Source of the DNA: Alistipes sp. | GTDB lineage: Bacteria; Bacteroidota; Bacteroidia; Bacteroidales; Rikenellaceae | DNA length: 64,000 nt | Direction: 5' to 3' | NCBI GenBank assembly: GCA_017547175.1 | Contig: JAFYQI010000010.1 | Location: forward strand, 1-64,000 | Shown: positions 27,390 through 35,919 of the stretch, piece by piece | How positions within the stretch are numbered: the stretch's first letter is position 1 | How the letters are laid out: every line of letters starts with the position of its first letter | Position numbers and translations under genes: made by a program | The notes under the pieces: model-generated | Databases searched by the model: none | Told to the model about the DNA's origin: nothing | What the model saw: the letters and a program-made list of their open reading frames with translations, nothing else

Positions 27390-28676
27390 TTATTTCGCAC
27401 GTTTCTTAACCAAGATCGAGATCACGGCACACACGCCGAGTGCAAAGGGATAGTAAAGGCGTCCCATGATTTCGAGAGGTGAGAGCGAAGCCAGACCGGC
27501 CGCCATCAACATCTGGGCACCATAGGGCAGCATACCCTGCGTGAAGCAGGAGAAGCTATCGAGCAGCGAGGCGCTCTTGCGACGATCCACCCCAAAACGG
27601 TCGGCGATCTCGGCAGCCAGCGGACCTACGGTCAGGATAGCAATCGTATTGTTGGCCGTGCAGCAGTTAGCCAGGCAGACCAACCCTGCAATAGCCCCCT
27701 GCGCGGCACGTGGGCCATGCAGACGACGTGTCAGACGCGAGATAATGTAGTCGATACCGCCCCCTCGACGGATCGTTTCGAGCATTCCGCCCGCCAACAT
27801 CGTCACAATGATCAATTCGCCCATACCAACCATACCTTTACCCAACTCTCCGCACCAACCAAAGAGATCCAGCGTACCCGTGGCAAGGCCGATAGCACCC
27901 GTAGCTACAATACCGAGCAACAGGACCAACATAACATGTACACCTGCAATGGCCGACACAAGGACCAGCAGATAGGGAAGCACCTTTACCCACTCGACCG
28001 TTTCGACCACTGCGAGGGAATCGACACGCGTACCCGTCAAGAGATAGACGAGAAGCGTCACCAGTGCAGCCGGCGCAGCGATGCGGAGGTTGAATCGGAA
28101 TTTATCGCGCAGATTACACCCCTGGGTACGTGTTGCAGCGATGGTCGTATCGGAGATAAACGAGAGGTTGTCACCAAAGAAGGAGCCTCCGACCACCGTA
28201 GCCACCAACAGCGCATCGTTCATACCTGTTTGGACAGCCAACCCCGAAGCGACAGGGGTCAGGGCGACGATCGTTCCGACCGATGTTCCGACCGAGATCG
28301 AGACGAAGCAGGCAGCCAGAAACAGGCCAGCCGTAAGGTATTCGGCCGGGAGCAACGTCAGCGTCAAATTGACCGTAGCATCAATAGCCCCCATCGCCTC
28401 GGCCGATCCGGCAAAGGCTCCGGCCAAGACGAAGATCCAGATCATCTGCAGAATATTCTGATCGGCCGCCCCTCGCGAAAACACTTCGACTCGCTCTTGT
28501 ATCGACATACCTTGCAACAAGAGGGCCGCATAGACCGACGCAACTACAAAGGCTACCGCAATAGGCATTTTATAAAAGTCCCCCACAATGAGCGAAGTGG
28601 CCAGGTAGAGGCCTAGGAAGAGCATCAGAGGGGTCAGAGCCAGCAGTCGGCCCTCTTTCGGATTAGTAGTCAACAT
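27390..28676 (-). CDS. NhaC family Na+/H+ antiporter
   Basis: 428-residue inner membrane protein with about eleven hydrophobic helices. The conserved VGTSVGTIVALTPVASGL and GDNLSFISDTTIAATRTQG segments, with the membrane aspartates and serines that bind cations, place it in the NhaC/NhaC-like group. It would export Na+ (or a dicarboxylate/amino acid in some relatives) against protons. Monocistronic, with its own promoter at 28699-28729. Confidence 0.9.
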   Translation of the reverse strand: MLTTNPKEGRLLALTPLMLFLGLYLATSLIVGDFYKMPIAVAFVVASVYAALLLQGMSIQERVEVFSRGAADQNILQMIWIFVLAGAFAGSAEAMGAIDATVNLTLTLLPAEYLTAGLFLAACFVSISVGTSVGTIVALTPVASGLAVQTGMNDALLVATVVGGSFFGDNLSFISDTTIAATRTQGCNLRDKFRFNLRIAAPAALVTLLVYLLTGTRVDSLAVVETVEWVKVLPYLLVLVSAIAGVHVMLVLLLGIVATGAIGLATGTLDLFGWCGELGKGMVGMGELIIVTMLAGGMLETIRRGGGIDYIISRLTRRLHGPRAAQGAIAGLVCLANCCTANNTIAILTVGPLAAEIADRFGVDRRKSASLLDSFSCFTQGMLPYGAQMLMAAGLASLSPLEIMGRLYYPFALGVCAVISILVKKRAK

Positions 28677-28698
28677 GATCGAATATCTTTAGCAGGCG

Positions 28699-28729
28699 CA
28701 AAGGTACAATATTTCCAACAATACAACAA
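28699..28729 (-). promoter_or_regulatory. Promoter of the NhaC-family gene
   Basis: Minus strand TTG (28727-28729), 20 nt, TACCTTTG (28699-28706); leader about 20 nt. Confidence 0.65.
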
Positions 28730-28785
28730 GATGCTCTTTTCCGAATGCGAATCTCTTTTTTTTTCGTGCATCGCCGCTACGATTG

Positions 28786-28816
28786 TTGCTTTTTTTTCGA
28801 AAAAGTGCTACATTTG
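28786..28816 (+). promoter_or_regulatory. Promoter of the URO-D-family gene
   Basis: TTG (28786-28788), 20 nt, TACATTTG (28809-28816). The first ATG (28824) follows after 7 nt. Confidence 0.65.
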
Positions 28817-28823
28817 TTTATTC

Positions 28824-29885
28824 ATGTCAAAACCAAAACTTCCACCTATGATGACCCATAGAGAACGATTTTTCAAAACTGTGGCCGGTGAGGCGGTCGA
28901 TCGTCCCGCCTCGTGGTTGGGCCTTCCCGTACCGTCGGCCCTACCAAAGCTATTTGCCCACTTCGGCGTAGCGAGCATCGACGAGCTGAAACGCAAAATC
29001 GATGACGACGTCTACCCAATCCCCGTACCCTATAACAATCCGCCGACGAATGACATCGGTTGCTCGCTCTCGTTTGCCAAGAGTGGTGACGGTGGTGCGC
29101 AGGATGAGCGCACGCTGACTGCCCCGGGTTTCTTCGAGGATATGACCGATCCGGCACTCGTTGACACCTTCCCCTGGCCCGATCCCGAGCAACATATCGA
29201 CTTCAACGAGGCTCGCCGTTTGGCCATGGAGGCCCCCGAAGATTGCGCCCGCATGGGTATCATGTGGGCCGCCCACTTCCAGGATGCCTGCTCGGCCTTC
29301 GGTATGGAGAATGCGCTCTTAACGATGATGATCGCCCCCGAGATGTTCCGTGCCGTGATCGACCGCATTACCGACTTCTACATCCGTTGCGGTGAGATCT
29401 TCTACGAGGCGACGAAGGGCTACCTCGACGCCGTGCTGATCGGTAACGACTTCGGCAGCCAGAATGGCCTGCTCGTGTCGCCCGAGGAGCTACGCGAATA
29501 TGTCTTCCCCGGCACGAAACGCTTGGTGGATCAGGCCAAGAGCTACGGACTGAAGGTGGTACACCACTCGTGTGGCGCCATCCACCCCATTATTCAGGAT
29601 CTTTTTGACTTGGGCATTGATGTGATTCACCCGATCCAGGCCAAGGCACGCGACATGCAGGCCGAGAAGCTCAAGGCCGATTTCGAGGGCAAGGGTTGCT
29701 TCTTTGGCGGTGTGGATGCCCAGCATCTGCTCGTGAACGGTACACCCGAGGAGGTGGAGACCGACGTGAAACGCCTGAAGGAGATCTTCCCCACGGGATT
29801 GATCCTCTCGCCCAGCCACGAGGCTATCCTGCCCGATATCAACCCCGCAAATATCGAGGCGCTCTTTAGAGCAATTAAGAACTAA
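28824..29885 (+). CDS. Uroporphyrinogen decarboxylase-family protein (MtaA/CmuA methyltransferase-like)
   Basis: 353 residues from ATG 28824, or 345 from ATG 28848, which would leave a normal 25-nt leader. The fold is URO-D, but the region KVVHHSCGAIHP with a later GKGCFFGGVDAQ resembles the His-x-Cys...Cys zinc site of the MtaA/CmuA corrinoid methyltransferases rather than HemE. Its neighbours, a rhamnose mutarotase and a FucP-like permease on the same strand, suggest a role in deoxysugar or glycan-derived substrate use, possibly demethylation; this is inference. No heme genes are nearby. Confidence 0.8.
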   Translation: MSKPKLPPMMTHRERFFKTVAGEAVDRPASWLGLPVPSALPKLFAHFGVASIDELKRKIDDDVYPIPVPYNNPPTNDIGCSLSFAKSGDGGAQDERTLTAPGFFEDMTDPALVDTFPWPDPEQHIDFNEARRLAMEAPEDCARMGIMWAAHFQDACSAFGMENALLTMMIAPEMFRAVIDRITDFYIRCGEIFYEATKGYLDAVLIGNDFGSQNGLLVSPEELREYVFPGTKRLVDQAKSYGLKVVHHSCGAIHPIIQDLFDLGIDVIHPIQAKARDMQAEKLKADFEGKGCFFGGVDAQHLLVNGTPEEVETDVKRLKEIFPTGLILSPSHEAILPDINPANIEALFRAIKN

Positions 29886-29964
29886 AGTTTAACCGTCAGA
29901 GGTTTAATTGTGCGACATTGATCTGCGCGTCCAAGAATCACACTCATTTTTTGATTTCAGGCGA

Positions 29965-30068
29965 GCAGATTTTGGGCTTCGTGAAGTGAGCGCGGATGGA
30001 CTACTAATGGTATTTTCCATTCGCAGCTCGCGAAGGAGATGCAAAAGATGCCGCATAAAATCGAAAAA
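29965..30068 (+). repeat. Palindromic repeat with conserved tail, copy 1
   Basis: Imperfect palindrome from GCAGATTTTGG (29965) to GCAAAAGATGC (30041-30051), inner arms GAGCGCGGATGGA / TCCATTCGCAGCTC around CTACTAATGGTATT, followed by the tail GCATAAAATCGAAAAA. The same layout and almost the same tail occur at 42209-42315. It fills most of the space between the URO-D-family gene and the mutarotase gene; 29886-29964 shows nothing recognisable. Confidence 0.7.
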
Positions 30069-30087
30069 ACAAAAAATACGAAAAGGT

Positions 30088-30411
30088 ATGAAACGTTATG
30101 GTCAAGTGATCGGCGTAAACGCCGACAAATTGGAGGAGTACAAGAAGTTGCACGCAGCCGCCTGGCCGGGGGTACTGAAGATGATCAAGGAATGCAACAT
30201 CCAGAATTACAGCATTTATTACAAAGACGGATTACTATTTAGCTACTACGAGTATGTAGGCGAGGACTACGAGAAGGATATGGCCAAAATGGCTGCCGAC
30301 CCCGAGACGCAGCGTTGGTGGGATGTCTGCATGCCTTGCCAGCGTCCGCTCGAGACGCGCCAGGAGGGCGAGTGGTGGGCCACGATGGAGGAGGTCTTTT
30401 ACCTCGAATAA
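30088..30411 (+). CDS. rhaM: L-rhamnose mutarotase
   Basis: 107 residues, cytoplasmic, dimeric alpha-beta barrel family (PF05336 type). Typical features are the N-terminal HAAAWPGVL with the active-site histidine, NYSIYYKDGLLFSYYEY, and the C-terminal WWDVCMPCQ / WATMEEVFYLE stretch. It interconverts alpha- and beta-L-rhamnose (relatives may use fucose). The start at 30088 is chosen because upstream in-frame codons fall within the palindromic repeat. The permease gene follows after 8 bp, so sugar entry and anomer conversion are coupled. Confidence 0.9.
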   Translation: MKRYGQVIGVNADKLEEYKKLHAAAWPGVLKMIKECNIQNYSIYYKDGLLFSYYEYVGEDYEKDMAKMAADPETQRWWDVCMPCQRPLETRQEGEWWATMEEVFYLE

Positions 30412-30419
30412 GCCCTACC

Positions 30420-31640
30420 ATGAAACAGAACTCGATGTTTAAGAGCCGGAACGGGGTCAATTACCTGGTCCCCTTCCTGCTGATTGCCACGCTCTACCTG
30501 TTGTGGGGTCTGGCTCACGGACTGTTGGATGTGTTGAATAAGCACTTCCAAGAGGCCTTTGACATGACGAAGGCCGAGTCCGGATTTGTGCAATTCTCGG
30601 TCTATATCGGTTACTTCATCATGGCCTTGCCGGCGGGCTGGGTCATGCGCAAGGTTGGTTATAAGCGAGGCATCATCACGGGACTTTTGATCTTCGCCCT
30701 CGGAGCACTGCTCTTTGTTCCCGCCTCGTTCATCCACTCGCCGCTACCCTTCTTTGCTGCCCTCTTTATCCTGGCGTGCGGCTTGTGTCTGATCGAGAAT
30801 GGCGCCCACCCCTGCGCTACGGGTATGGGTCCCGAGGAGTATTCGGCCCAACGCATCAACATTGCAGCCGCCTTCAACGGTGTAGGTTGGATCGTTGGTC
30901 CGCTCATTGGCGGCCTGTTGATCTTTGGCGGTGACGGCTCTCCCTTTGATTTGGCAAAGCCCTATATATTAGTAGGTATCTTTGTGTTGATTGTCTGCGC
31001 CGTTTTTGCCTTTACCCGTATTCCCGAGAAGGAAATGGAGCAAGACGAAGTCGAAAACGCGATCGCCGAAGGGTCGGCCGAGGGTTCGGTATGGAGCCAC
31101 AAACACTTTAAGTGGGCCCTCTTGGCACAATTCCTCTATGTAGGCGCGCAGACCGGTATCGGCAGCTACTTTGTAAACTACGTGCTGGAGCTTGACCCAA
31201 TGATGTCGAAGCAGACGGCAGCCCTGATGCTCTCGATGGGAGGCATGGGTCTCTTCTTTGTGGGTCGCCTCCTCTCGTCGCTCTTCATGCGCTGGATCTC
31301 ACCCGGACGACTTTTAGCCCTCTTTGGTGCTTTCGGTACGATCTGCATGGCGCTTGTCATCCTCTCGATGGGTAAAGTTTCGCTTATCGCCCTCTTCCTC
31401 TCGTTCTTCTTCATGTCAACGATGTTCCCGACCATCTTTGCGCTGGGAGTCCGCGGCATGGGTGCCGAGACGAAGCGTGCGTCGTCCTATCTGGTGATGT
31501 GTATCGTGGGTGGAGCTGTCTTCCCGATCGTCATGGGTCTGCTGGGCCAAACCAGCATGGCTGCAGGATTCACACTGCCGCTGATTGCATTTGCCTACAT
31601 CACCCTCTTTGGTGTCATGAATGCCTTTAAGCGCAATTAA
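30420..31640 (+). CDS. Sugar MFS transporter, FucP-like (L-fucose:H+ symporter family)
   Basis: 406 residues with twelve predicted transmembrane helices. The beginning (LYLLWGLAHGLLDVLNKHFQ), the helix-2/3 loop GWVMRKVGYKRGI and the ENGAHPCATGMGP segment are characteristic of the fucose/glucose-galactose permease group. Substrate could be fucose, rhamnose or another hexose; the adjacent mutarotase favours a deoxyhexose. A terminator at 31671 closes the locus. Confidence 0.9.
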   Translation: MKQNSMFKSRNGVNYLVPFLLIATLYLLWGLAHGLLDVLNKHFQEAFDMTKAESGFVQFSVYIGYFIMALPAGWVMRKVGYKRGIITGLLIFALGALLFVPASFIHSPLPFFAALFILACGLCLIENGAHPCATGMGPEEYSAQRINIAAAFNGVGWIVGPLIGGLLIFGGDGSPFDLAKPYILVGIFVLIVCAVFAFTRIPEKEMEQDEVENAIAEGSAEGSVWSHKHFKWALLAQFLYVGAQTGIGSYFVNYVLELDPMMSKQTAALMLSMGGMGLFFVGRLLSSLFMRWISPGRLLALFGAFGTICMALVILSMGKVSLIALFLSFFFMSTMFPTIFALGVRGMGAETKRASSYLVMCIVGGAVFPIVMGLLGQTSMAAGFTLPLIAFAYITLFGVMNAFKRN

Positions 31641-31670
31641 GCATCGACGCATCACATTCGATCGATCCAC

Positions 31671-31706
31671 AAAAGGGCTGACCAACAGATGTTGGCCGGC
31701 CCTTTT
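31671..31706 (+). terminator. Terminator after the permease gene
   Basis: Stem AAAAGGGC...CCAAC / GTTGG...GCCCTTTT with AGAT loop and small internal bulges. Confidence 0.75.
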
Positions 31707-31741
31707 CGATCTTGCCTCGATCCCATTCGGTGGTAATCCAT

Positions 31742-31772
31742 AAAAAAACGACCCACACAGCTGTAAGTCGTT
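31742..31772 (-). terminator. Hairpin terminator behind the tRNA-Val fragment
   Basis: Minus-strand stem AACGAC/GTCGTT with a 14-nt loop and a T7 run. It stands to the fragment at 31784 as the terminator at 31941 stands to the intact tRNA-Val. Confidence 0.55.
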
Positions 31773-31783
31773 AATTTTAAAGT

Positions 31784-31804
31784 GTAGGAGCTGAGGGATT
31801 CAAA
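31784..31804 (-). pseudogene. 3'-end fragment of tRNA-Val
   Basis: About 20 nt match the 3' end of the intact tRNA-Val gene (31977-31997) with two or three mismatches, including 15 identical bases (GGAGCTGAGGGATTC on the plus strand) that cover acceptor and part of the T arm. No 5' half is present. The intervening 31805-31940 contains a C/G-rich hairpin (CCCTTCTCAAAGGAAGGGG) and no gene. Confidence 0.7.
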
Positions 31805-31940
31805 GTGCGTAGCACTCGCGCAATTACCATTGAATATTACATTTCCAGCGAGCCGAACCTACCCCCATCCTAAGCCTTCCGACCAGCCCCGCCCTTCTCA
31901 AAGGAAGGGGACAGAGGGGAGGGACTGTCTATATAACAAA

Positions 31941-31972
31941 ACAAAAAAGCAGTCATTTCTGACTGCTTTTTG
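31941..31972 (-). terminator. Terminator of the tRNA-Asn/tRNA-Val transcript
   Basis: Stem AAAAGCAGTCA/TGACTGCTTTT with TTTC loop, flanked by A- and T-runs, directly after tRNA-Val on the minus strand. Confidence 0.85.
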
Positions 31973-31977
31973 TTTTG

Positions 31978-32052
31978 TGGGAGCTGAGGGATTCGAACCC
32001 CCGACCCTCTGCTTGTAAGGCAGATGCTCTGAACCAGCTGAGCTAAGCTCCC
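31978..32052 (-). tRNA. tRNA-Val (TAC)
   Basis: Seventy-five nt cloverleaf: acceptor GGGAGCT/AGCTCCC with discriminator A, D arm GCTC/GAGC, anticodon arm TCTGC-CTTACAA-GCAGA with anticodon TAC, T arm GGGGG-TTCGAAT-CCCTC. CCA is not encoded. Downstream member of a pair with tRNA-Asn. Confidence 0.97.
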
Positions 32053-32201
32053 GAAGAATGGCTTGGGACTGCAAAGGTAATTCTTTTTTTTGAAACTCCA
32101 AACTTTTTGAAGAAAAATTTCGTTTTTTTCAAATCAGTGTCATTCCCGTACTCGACACCTTTGCATTTTGTAAAGAACCTTACGCAACCCTCGCGCATCT
32201 G

Positions 32202-32275
32202 CGCCTGAACAAGGACTTGAACCTAGGACCCCATGATTAACAGTCATGTGCTCTAACCAACTGAGCTATTCAGGC
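32202..32275 (-). tRNA. tRNA-Asn (GTT)
   Basis: Seventy-four nt cloverleaf: acceptor GCCTGAA/TTCAGGC with discriminator G, D arm GCTC/GAGC, anticodon arm CATGA-CTGTTAA-TCATG with anticodon GTT, T arm CTAGG-TTCAAGT-CCTTG (one T-T mismatch). CCA is not encoded. Confidence 0.97.
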
Positions 32276-32367
32276 AATTGCATCCGGTATCATCCGTTTT
32301 GCGAGTGCAAATATACAGCAAAAAATCATTCCTGCAAAAAAAATTCATGTTTTTTTTATAAAAAATG

Positions 32368-32375
32368 TAACTTTG
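32368..32375 (+). promoter_or_regulatory. -7 box of the DUF1573 gene
   Basis: TAACTTTG, 23 nt before the ATG at 32399. No -33 TTG seen. Confidence 0.5.
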
Positions 32376-32398
32376 CATAAACAAAGATTTTTGACCCT

Positions 32399-33472
32399 AT
32401 GAGCATAAAACACCTCATACTGTTCATTACCACGATTTTAAGTGCAGAAATAGCCTCCGCACAGCTTCAATTCAAATCTGAACGATTCGACTTTGGCCGT
32501 ATAGCCGAAGAGGGTGGGAAGCGTAGTTGCACCTTTCAGGCCTCCAACGTAGGCGACAAACCACTCCTGCTAGTCGATATTGTCACCACCTGCGGATGCA
32601 CCGTCCCCACCTTCTCGCGCAAACCGATTCTGCCGGGCAAAAGTACCGAAATCGTTGTCACGTTCGACCCCTATGGTCGTCCAGGCACCTTCGATCGCAA
32701 ATTACACATCTACGGAGCGGGAAACGAACGACTGGGAGTTATCTCGATCGTCGGTGAGGTGACCCCTCGTCCGAAATCGATCGAGGAACTCTATCCGATC
32801 GAGGCGGGAGGTGGCATCCGATTAAGTGGCACGCGCTGTACCTTTCCTTATATATATATAGGCAGATCGATCGCATCGGCCATATCGATCATCAACACCT
32901 CGGATCAACCCAGGCGTATCGACTTTCCGGCTAAACACACAAGCCACCTGTTACAGATCGATGCACCCACCCTGCTGCAACCCGGAGAACGGTCGGCCAT
33001 CAATTTCCGCTATGAGATTCCGACCGAGGATCCTCGTTACGGCTCCATCCGCGACGTACGCGCCATCCACATCAACGGCAAGGCAAGCGAAAAGGTCTTG
33101 CTCATCCACGGAATCGCAGTCGATGCAGCCACAAAAACCGAGAAAGAGGCCCCTCCAAAGGCGGAAATTAGCGAAAATATACTTAAATTTGGGGCGATAA
33201 AACATGATGCAAAACCCCACTCGCTGCCACTTACGTTACGCAATACGGGCTCTTCGGAGTTGATTTTGCGCGCAGTGGAGTGCGCCGCCCCCTTTCAGGC
33301 CTCATTCCCGATCGGCCAACGTCTCGCACCGGGAGAGCAGCTCGAGGGGCAGATCACCCTGCACCCGCGCGCCGAAGATTACGGCTTCGTAACCGGTGAG
33401 CTGCTCGTGGTGACAAACGACCCCGAACGGCCGTTGCGTCGTATACGCATCCATGCTGTCGTAGAGGAGTAA
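32399..33472 (+). CDS. Exported DUF1573 domain protein
   Basis: 357 residues with a signal peptide (about residues 1-21, ending IASAQ). Residues ~22-125 are a DUF1573 immunoglobulin-like domain with the hallmark FDFGRIAEEG...TTCGCTVP; the remainder repeats a similar beta-sandwich (ILKFGAIKHDAKPHSL near 265). DUF1573 proteins are abundant in Bacteroidetes envelopes and related to ASPM/MSP-type domains; function unknown. nfnA follows 27 bp later but is functionally unrelated. Confidence 0.85.
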   Translation: MSIKHLILFITTILSAEIASAQLQFKSERFDFGRIAEEGGKRSCTFQASNVGDKPLLLVDIVTTCGCTVPTFSRKPILPGKSTEIVVTFDPYGRPGTFDRKLHIYGAGNERLGVISIVGEVTPRPKSIEELYPIEAGGGIRLSGTRCTFPYIYIGRSIASAISIINTSDQPRRIDFPAKHTSHLLQIDAPTLLQPGERSAINFRYEIPTEDPRYGSIRDVRAIHINGKASEKVLLIHGIAVDAATKTEKEAPPKAEISENILKFGAIKHDAKPHSLPLTLRNTGSSELILRAVECAAPFQASFPIGQRLAPGEQLEGQITLHPRAEDYGFVTGELLVVTNDPERPLRRIRIHAVVEE

Positions 33473-33499
33473 AATAGATGAAGAAATCCTATAAACACA

Positions 33500-34381
33500 A
33501 TGTTTACGATTCTTGAAAAACAACTTTTGGCCGAGAACATCTACCTCATGAAGGTAGAGGCACCTCGCGTTGCCCGCGCTGCGTTACCCGGTCAATTTGT
33601 GATTGTACGCGCAGATCAGGTCGGCGAGCGTATTCCGCTGACGATTGCCGACTTTGATGCTGCAGCCGGCTCGGTGACGATCGTCATTCAAACGCTCGGC
33701 GTATCTACGCGCAAGATCTGCACCTTGGAGGCGGGCGATCAGTTGGCTGACTTTGCAGGCCCACTGGGGCGGCCTTCCGAATTTGTGCATGAGCCCGTGG
33801 AGGAGCTGCGCAAACGTCGCTATATCTTTATCGGCGGCGGTGTCGGCACGGCTCCGGTCTACCCGCAGGTTAAGTGGCTCAAGGAGCAGGGCGTAGAGGT
33901 TGACGTAATCATTGGTGCCAAAAACAAGGATATGCTGATCTACACCGCCGAAATGGAGCAGGTGGCCTCACATCTTTACATCACCACCGACGACGGATCG
34001 GCCGGATCACAGGGGTTGGTGACCACCAAGCTAGAGGAGCTGATAGCAGCCGGCAACCACTACGACGAGTGTGTCGCCATCGGCCCGATGATTATGATGA
34101 AATTCGTGGCTCTGACAACCAAAAAATACAACCTCAAGACCACCGTGTCGCTCAACGCCTTGATGGTCGATGGTACGGGTATGTGCGGTGCGTGTCGCGT
34201 GACGGTAGCGGGCAAAACACGCTTCACCTGCGTAGAGGGTCCCGAGTTTGATGCTCATGAGGTTGATTTCGACGAGGCGATGCGCCGTCAGGGGATGTAC
34301 CGCACCCAGGAGCAGCGCGCACTAGCTATTCACGCCGAGCACGAGGCCGGTCACCAATGTCGAATCGGACTCGATAAATAA
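33500..34381 (+). CDS. Sulfide/dihydroorotate dehydrogenase-like FAD/NAD-binding protein (NfnA/GltB-type partner)
   Basis: 293 residues. Ferredoxin-NADP reductase fold: FAD site around ERIPLTIADFD, NAD site GGGVGTAPVYPQ, and a C-terminal 2Fe-2S cysteine cluster GMCGACRV...FTCVEGP as in PyrK. With the next gene it forms the pair described as NfnAB (NADH-dependent reduced ferredoxin:NADP+ oxidoreductase) or SudBA. The reaction links NADH, NADPH and ferredoxin pools in anaerobes. Only 9 bp separate the two genes, which supports a complex. Confidence 0.88.
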   Translation: MFTILEKQLLAENIYLMKVEAPRVARAALPGQFVIVRADQVGERIPLTIADFDAAAGSVTIVIQTLGVSTRKICTLEAGDQLADFAGPLGRPSEFVHEPVEELRKRRYIFIGGGVGTAPVYPQVKWLKEQGVEVDVIIGAKNKDMLIYTAEMEQVASHLYITTDDGSAGSQGLVTTKLEELIAAGNHYDECVAIGPMIMMKFVALTTKKYNLKTTVSLNALMVDGTGMCGACRVTVAGKTRFTCVEGPEFDAHEVDFDEAMRRQGMYRTQEQRALAIHAEHEAGHQCRIGLDK

Positions 34382-34390
34382 GATTATCGT

Positions 34391-35782
34391 ATGGCAAACA
34401 AGATACCGCGCGTGCCGGTGCGCGAACAAGATCCGACAATTCGCGCCACCAATTTTGAGGAGGTATGCTATGGCTACAACCTCGAAGAGGCGCAGCTCGA
34501 AGCCTCACGCTGCCTGGATTGCAAGAATCCGCGCTGCGTAGGCGCCTGCCCCGTAGGCTTGCAGATTCCGCGCTTTATTGCAGCTCTACATGAAGGCAAC
34601 CTCAAGCAGGCCGCCTCGATCATTGCCGAGGACAGCTCGCTGCCTTCGATCTGTGGCCGTGTATGTCCGCAGGAGAGCCAGTGCGAAGGCGCCTGCATTC
34701 TGGGCATCAAGGGTGAACCGGTAGCAATCGGTAAGATTGAGCGCTTTATCGGCGATTGGAAATTGGAGCATAGCGACGAAGTTGCCGCCGACGTAGCTCC
34801 GCAGCGAGGCCATCGCGTAGCGGTGGTTGGTTCGGGCCCTTCGGGCTTGGCTTGCGCCTCGGATTTGGCCAAATGGGGCTACGAGGTGACCGTATTTGAG
34901 GCCCTGCACGAATTGGGTGGTGTATTGGTCTATGGTATTCCCGAATTCCGTCTGCCGAAGGAGCGTATCGTAGCCCGCGAAATTCACGAGGTGGAGAAGT
35001 TGGGCGTGAAGTTCGAGAAGGATGTCATCGTCGGACGTACCGTAACCATCGACTCACTGCTCGACGAAGAGGGCTTTGACGCCGTCTTTATCGGATCGGG
35101 CGCAGGTTTGCCGCGTTTTATGGGCATCGAGGGCGAGAATCTCAACGGCGTTGTTTCGGCCAACGAGTTCCTCACGCGCACCAACCTCATGCACGCCTAC
35201 GACAACTCGTTCGACACGCCGATCTATGTCGGCAAGCGTGTCGTGGTAGTCGGAGGTGGCAATGTAGCGATGGATGCCGTGCGTACCGCCAAACGCCTCG
35301 GCGCCGAATCGGTGATTGTCTATCGCCGTAGCGAAAAGGAACTTCCTGCCCGTGTCGAGGAGGTCCACCATGCCAAGGAGGAGGGAATCGAGTTCCGCAT
35401 GCTCACCAACCCCATTGCCGTGCTGGGCAATGAGCAGGGTTGGGTGACGGGAATCCGCTGCGTGGAGATGGAGTTGGGCGAGCCGGATGAGAGTGGTCGC
35501 CGTTCACCCGTCGTGAAGGCCGACTCAGAGTTCGAGATGGCGTGTGACGTAGTCATCATGGCACTGGGTACCTCACCCAATCCGCTGATTGCCTCCACAA
35601 CCGAGGGGTTGGAGACTAACCGCAGAGGTTGCATCACCGCCTCGGAGGAGGGCCAAACAACCCGCGAAGGGGTCTTTGCCGGTGGCGATGCCGTGACGGG
35701 AGCTGCCACGGTGATCCTGGCCATGGGTGCCGGTCGCAAAGCCGCTCGTGCGATTGATCAATACCTCAGCCAAAAAGCATAA
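34391..35782 (+). CDS. gltA: NADPH-dependent glutamate synthase small subunit-like flavoprotein (NfnB/GltA)
   Basis: 463 residues: N-terminal two 4Fe-4S cluster region (CLDCKNPRCVGACPVG and CGRVCPQESQCEGAC), FAD domain (VVGSGPSGLACASDLA) and NADPH domain (VVVGGGNVAMDAVRTAKRLGA), ending in the GDAVTGAATVILAMGAGR flavin motif. No glutamate synthase large subunit is adjacent, and the partner upstream is NfnA-like, so a role as NfnB in electron bifurcation or transhydrogenation is more likely than glutamate synthesis. Confidence 0.9.
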   Translation: MANKIPRVPVREQDPTIRATNFEEVCYGYNLEEAQLEASRCLDCKNPRCVGACPVGLQIPRFIAALHEGNLKQAASIIAEDSSLPSICGRVCPQESQCEGACILGIKGEPVAIGKIERFIGDWKLEHSDEVAADVAPQRGHRVAVVGSGPSGLACASDLAKWGYEVTVFEALHELGGVLVYGIPEFRLPKERIVAREIHEVEKLGVKFEKDVIVGRTVTIDSLLDEEGFDAVFIGSGAGLPRFMGIEGENLNGVVSANEFLTRTNLMHAYDNSFDTPIYVGKRVVVVGGGNVAMDAVRTAKRLGAESVIVYRRSEKELPARVEEVHHAKEEGIEFRMLTNPIAVLGNEQGWVTGIRCVEMELGEPDESGRRSPVVKADSEFEMACDVVIMALGTSPNPLIASTTEGLETNRRGCITASEEGQTTREGVFAGGDAVTGAATVILAMGAGRKAARAIDQYLSQKA

Positions 35783-35814
35783 AACCACGACTGTTCAGCA
35801 GTCATAAAACAAAC

Positions 35815-35850
35815 AACAAAGCCGAAAGAATTCTTTCGGCTTTGTTATTT
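35815..35850. terminator. Terminator after gltA-like gene
   Basis: Perfect 16-bp inverted repeat with no formal loop, AACAAAGCCGAAAGAA/TTCTTTCGGCTTTGTT; bidirectional between convergent genes. Confidence 0.85.
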
Positions 35851-35919
35851 ATAAGGTCGGGCCCTTGCGCCTAAAGGCTTGATTCGCAACGTACCCTGCA
35901 TCAAGCAACAACCGTCTCC

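Noticed and set aside
28824..29885. Annotation as HemE (heme biosynthesis uroporphyrinogen decarboxylase)
   Set aside because: The Cys/His pattern and the sugar-gene context fit the MtaA/CmuA branch better, and no heme genes are near.
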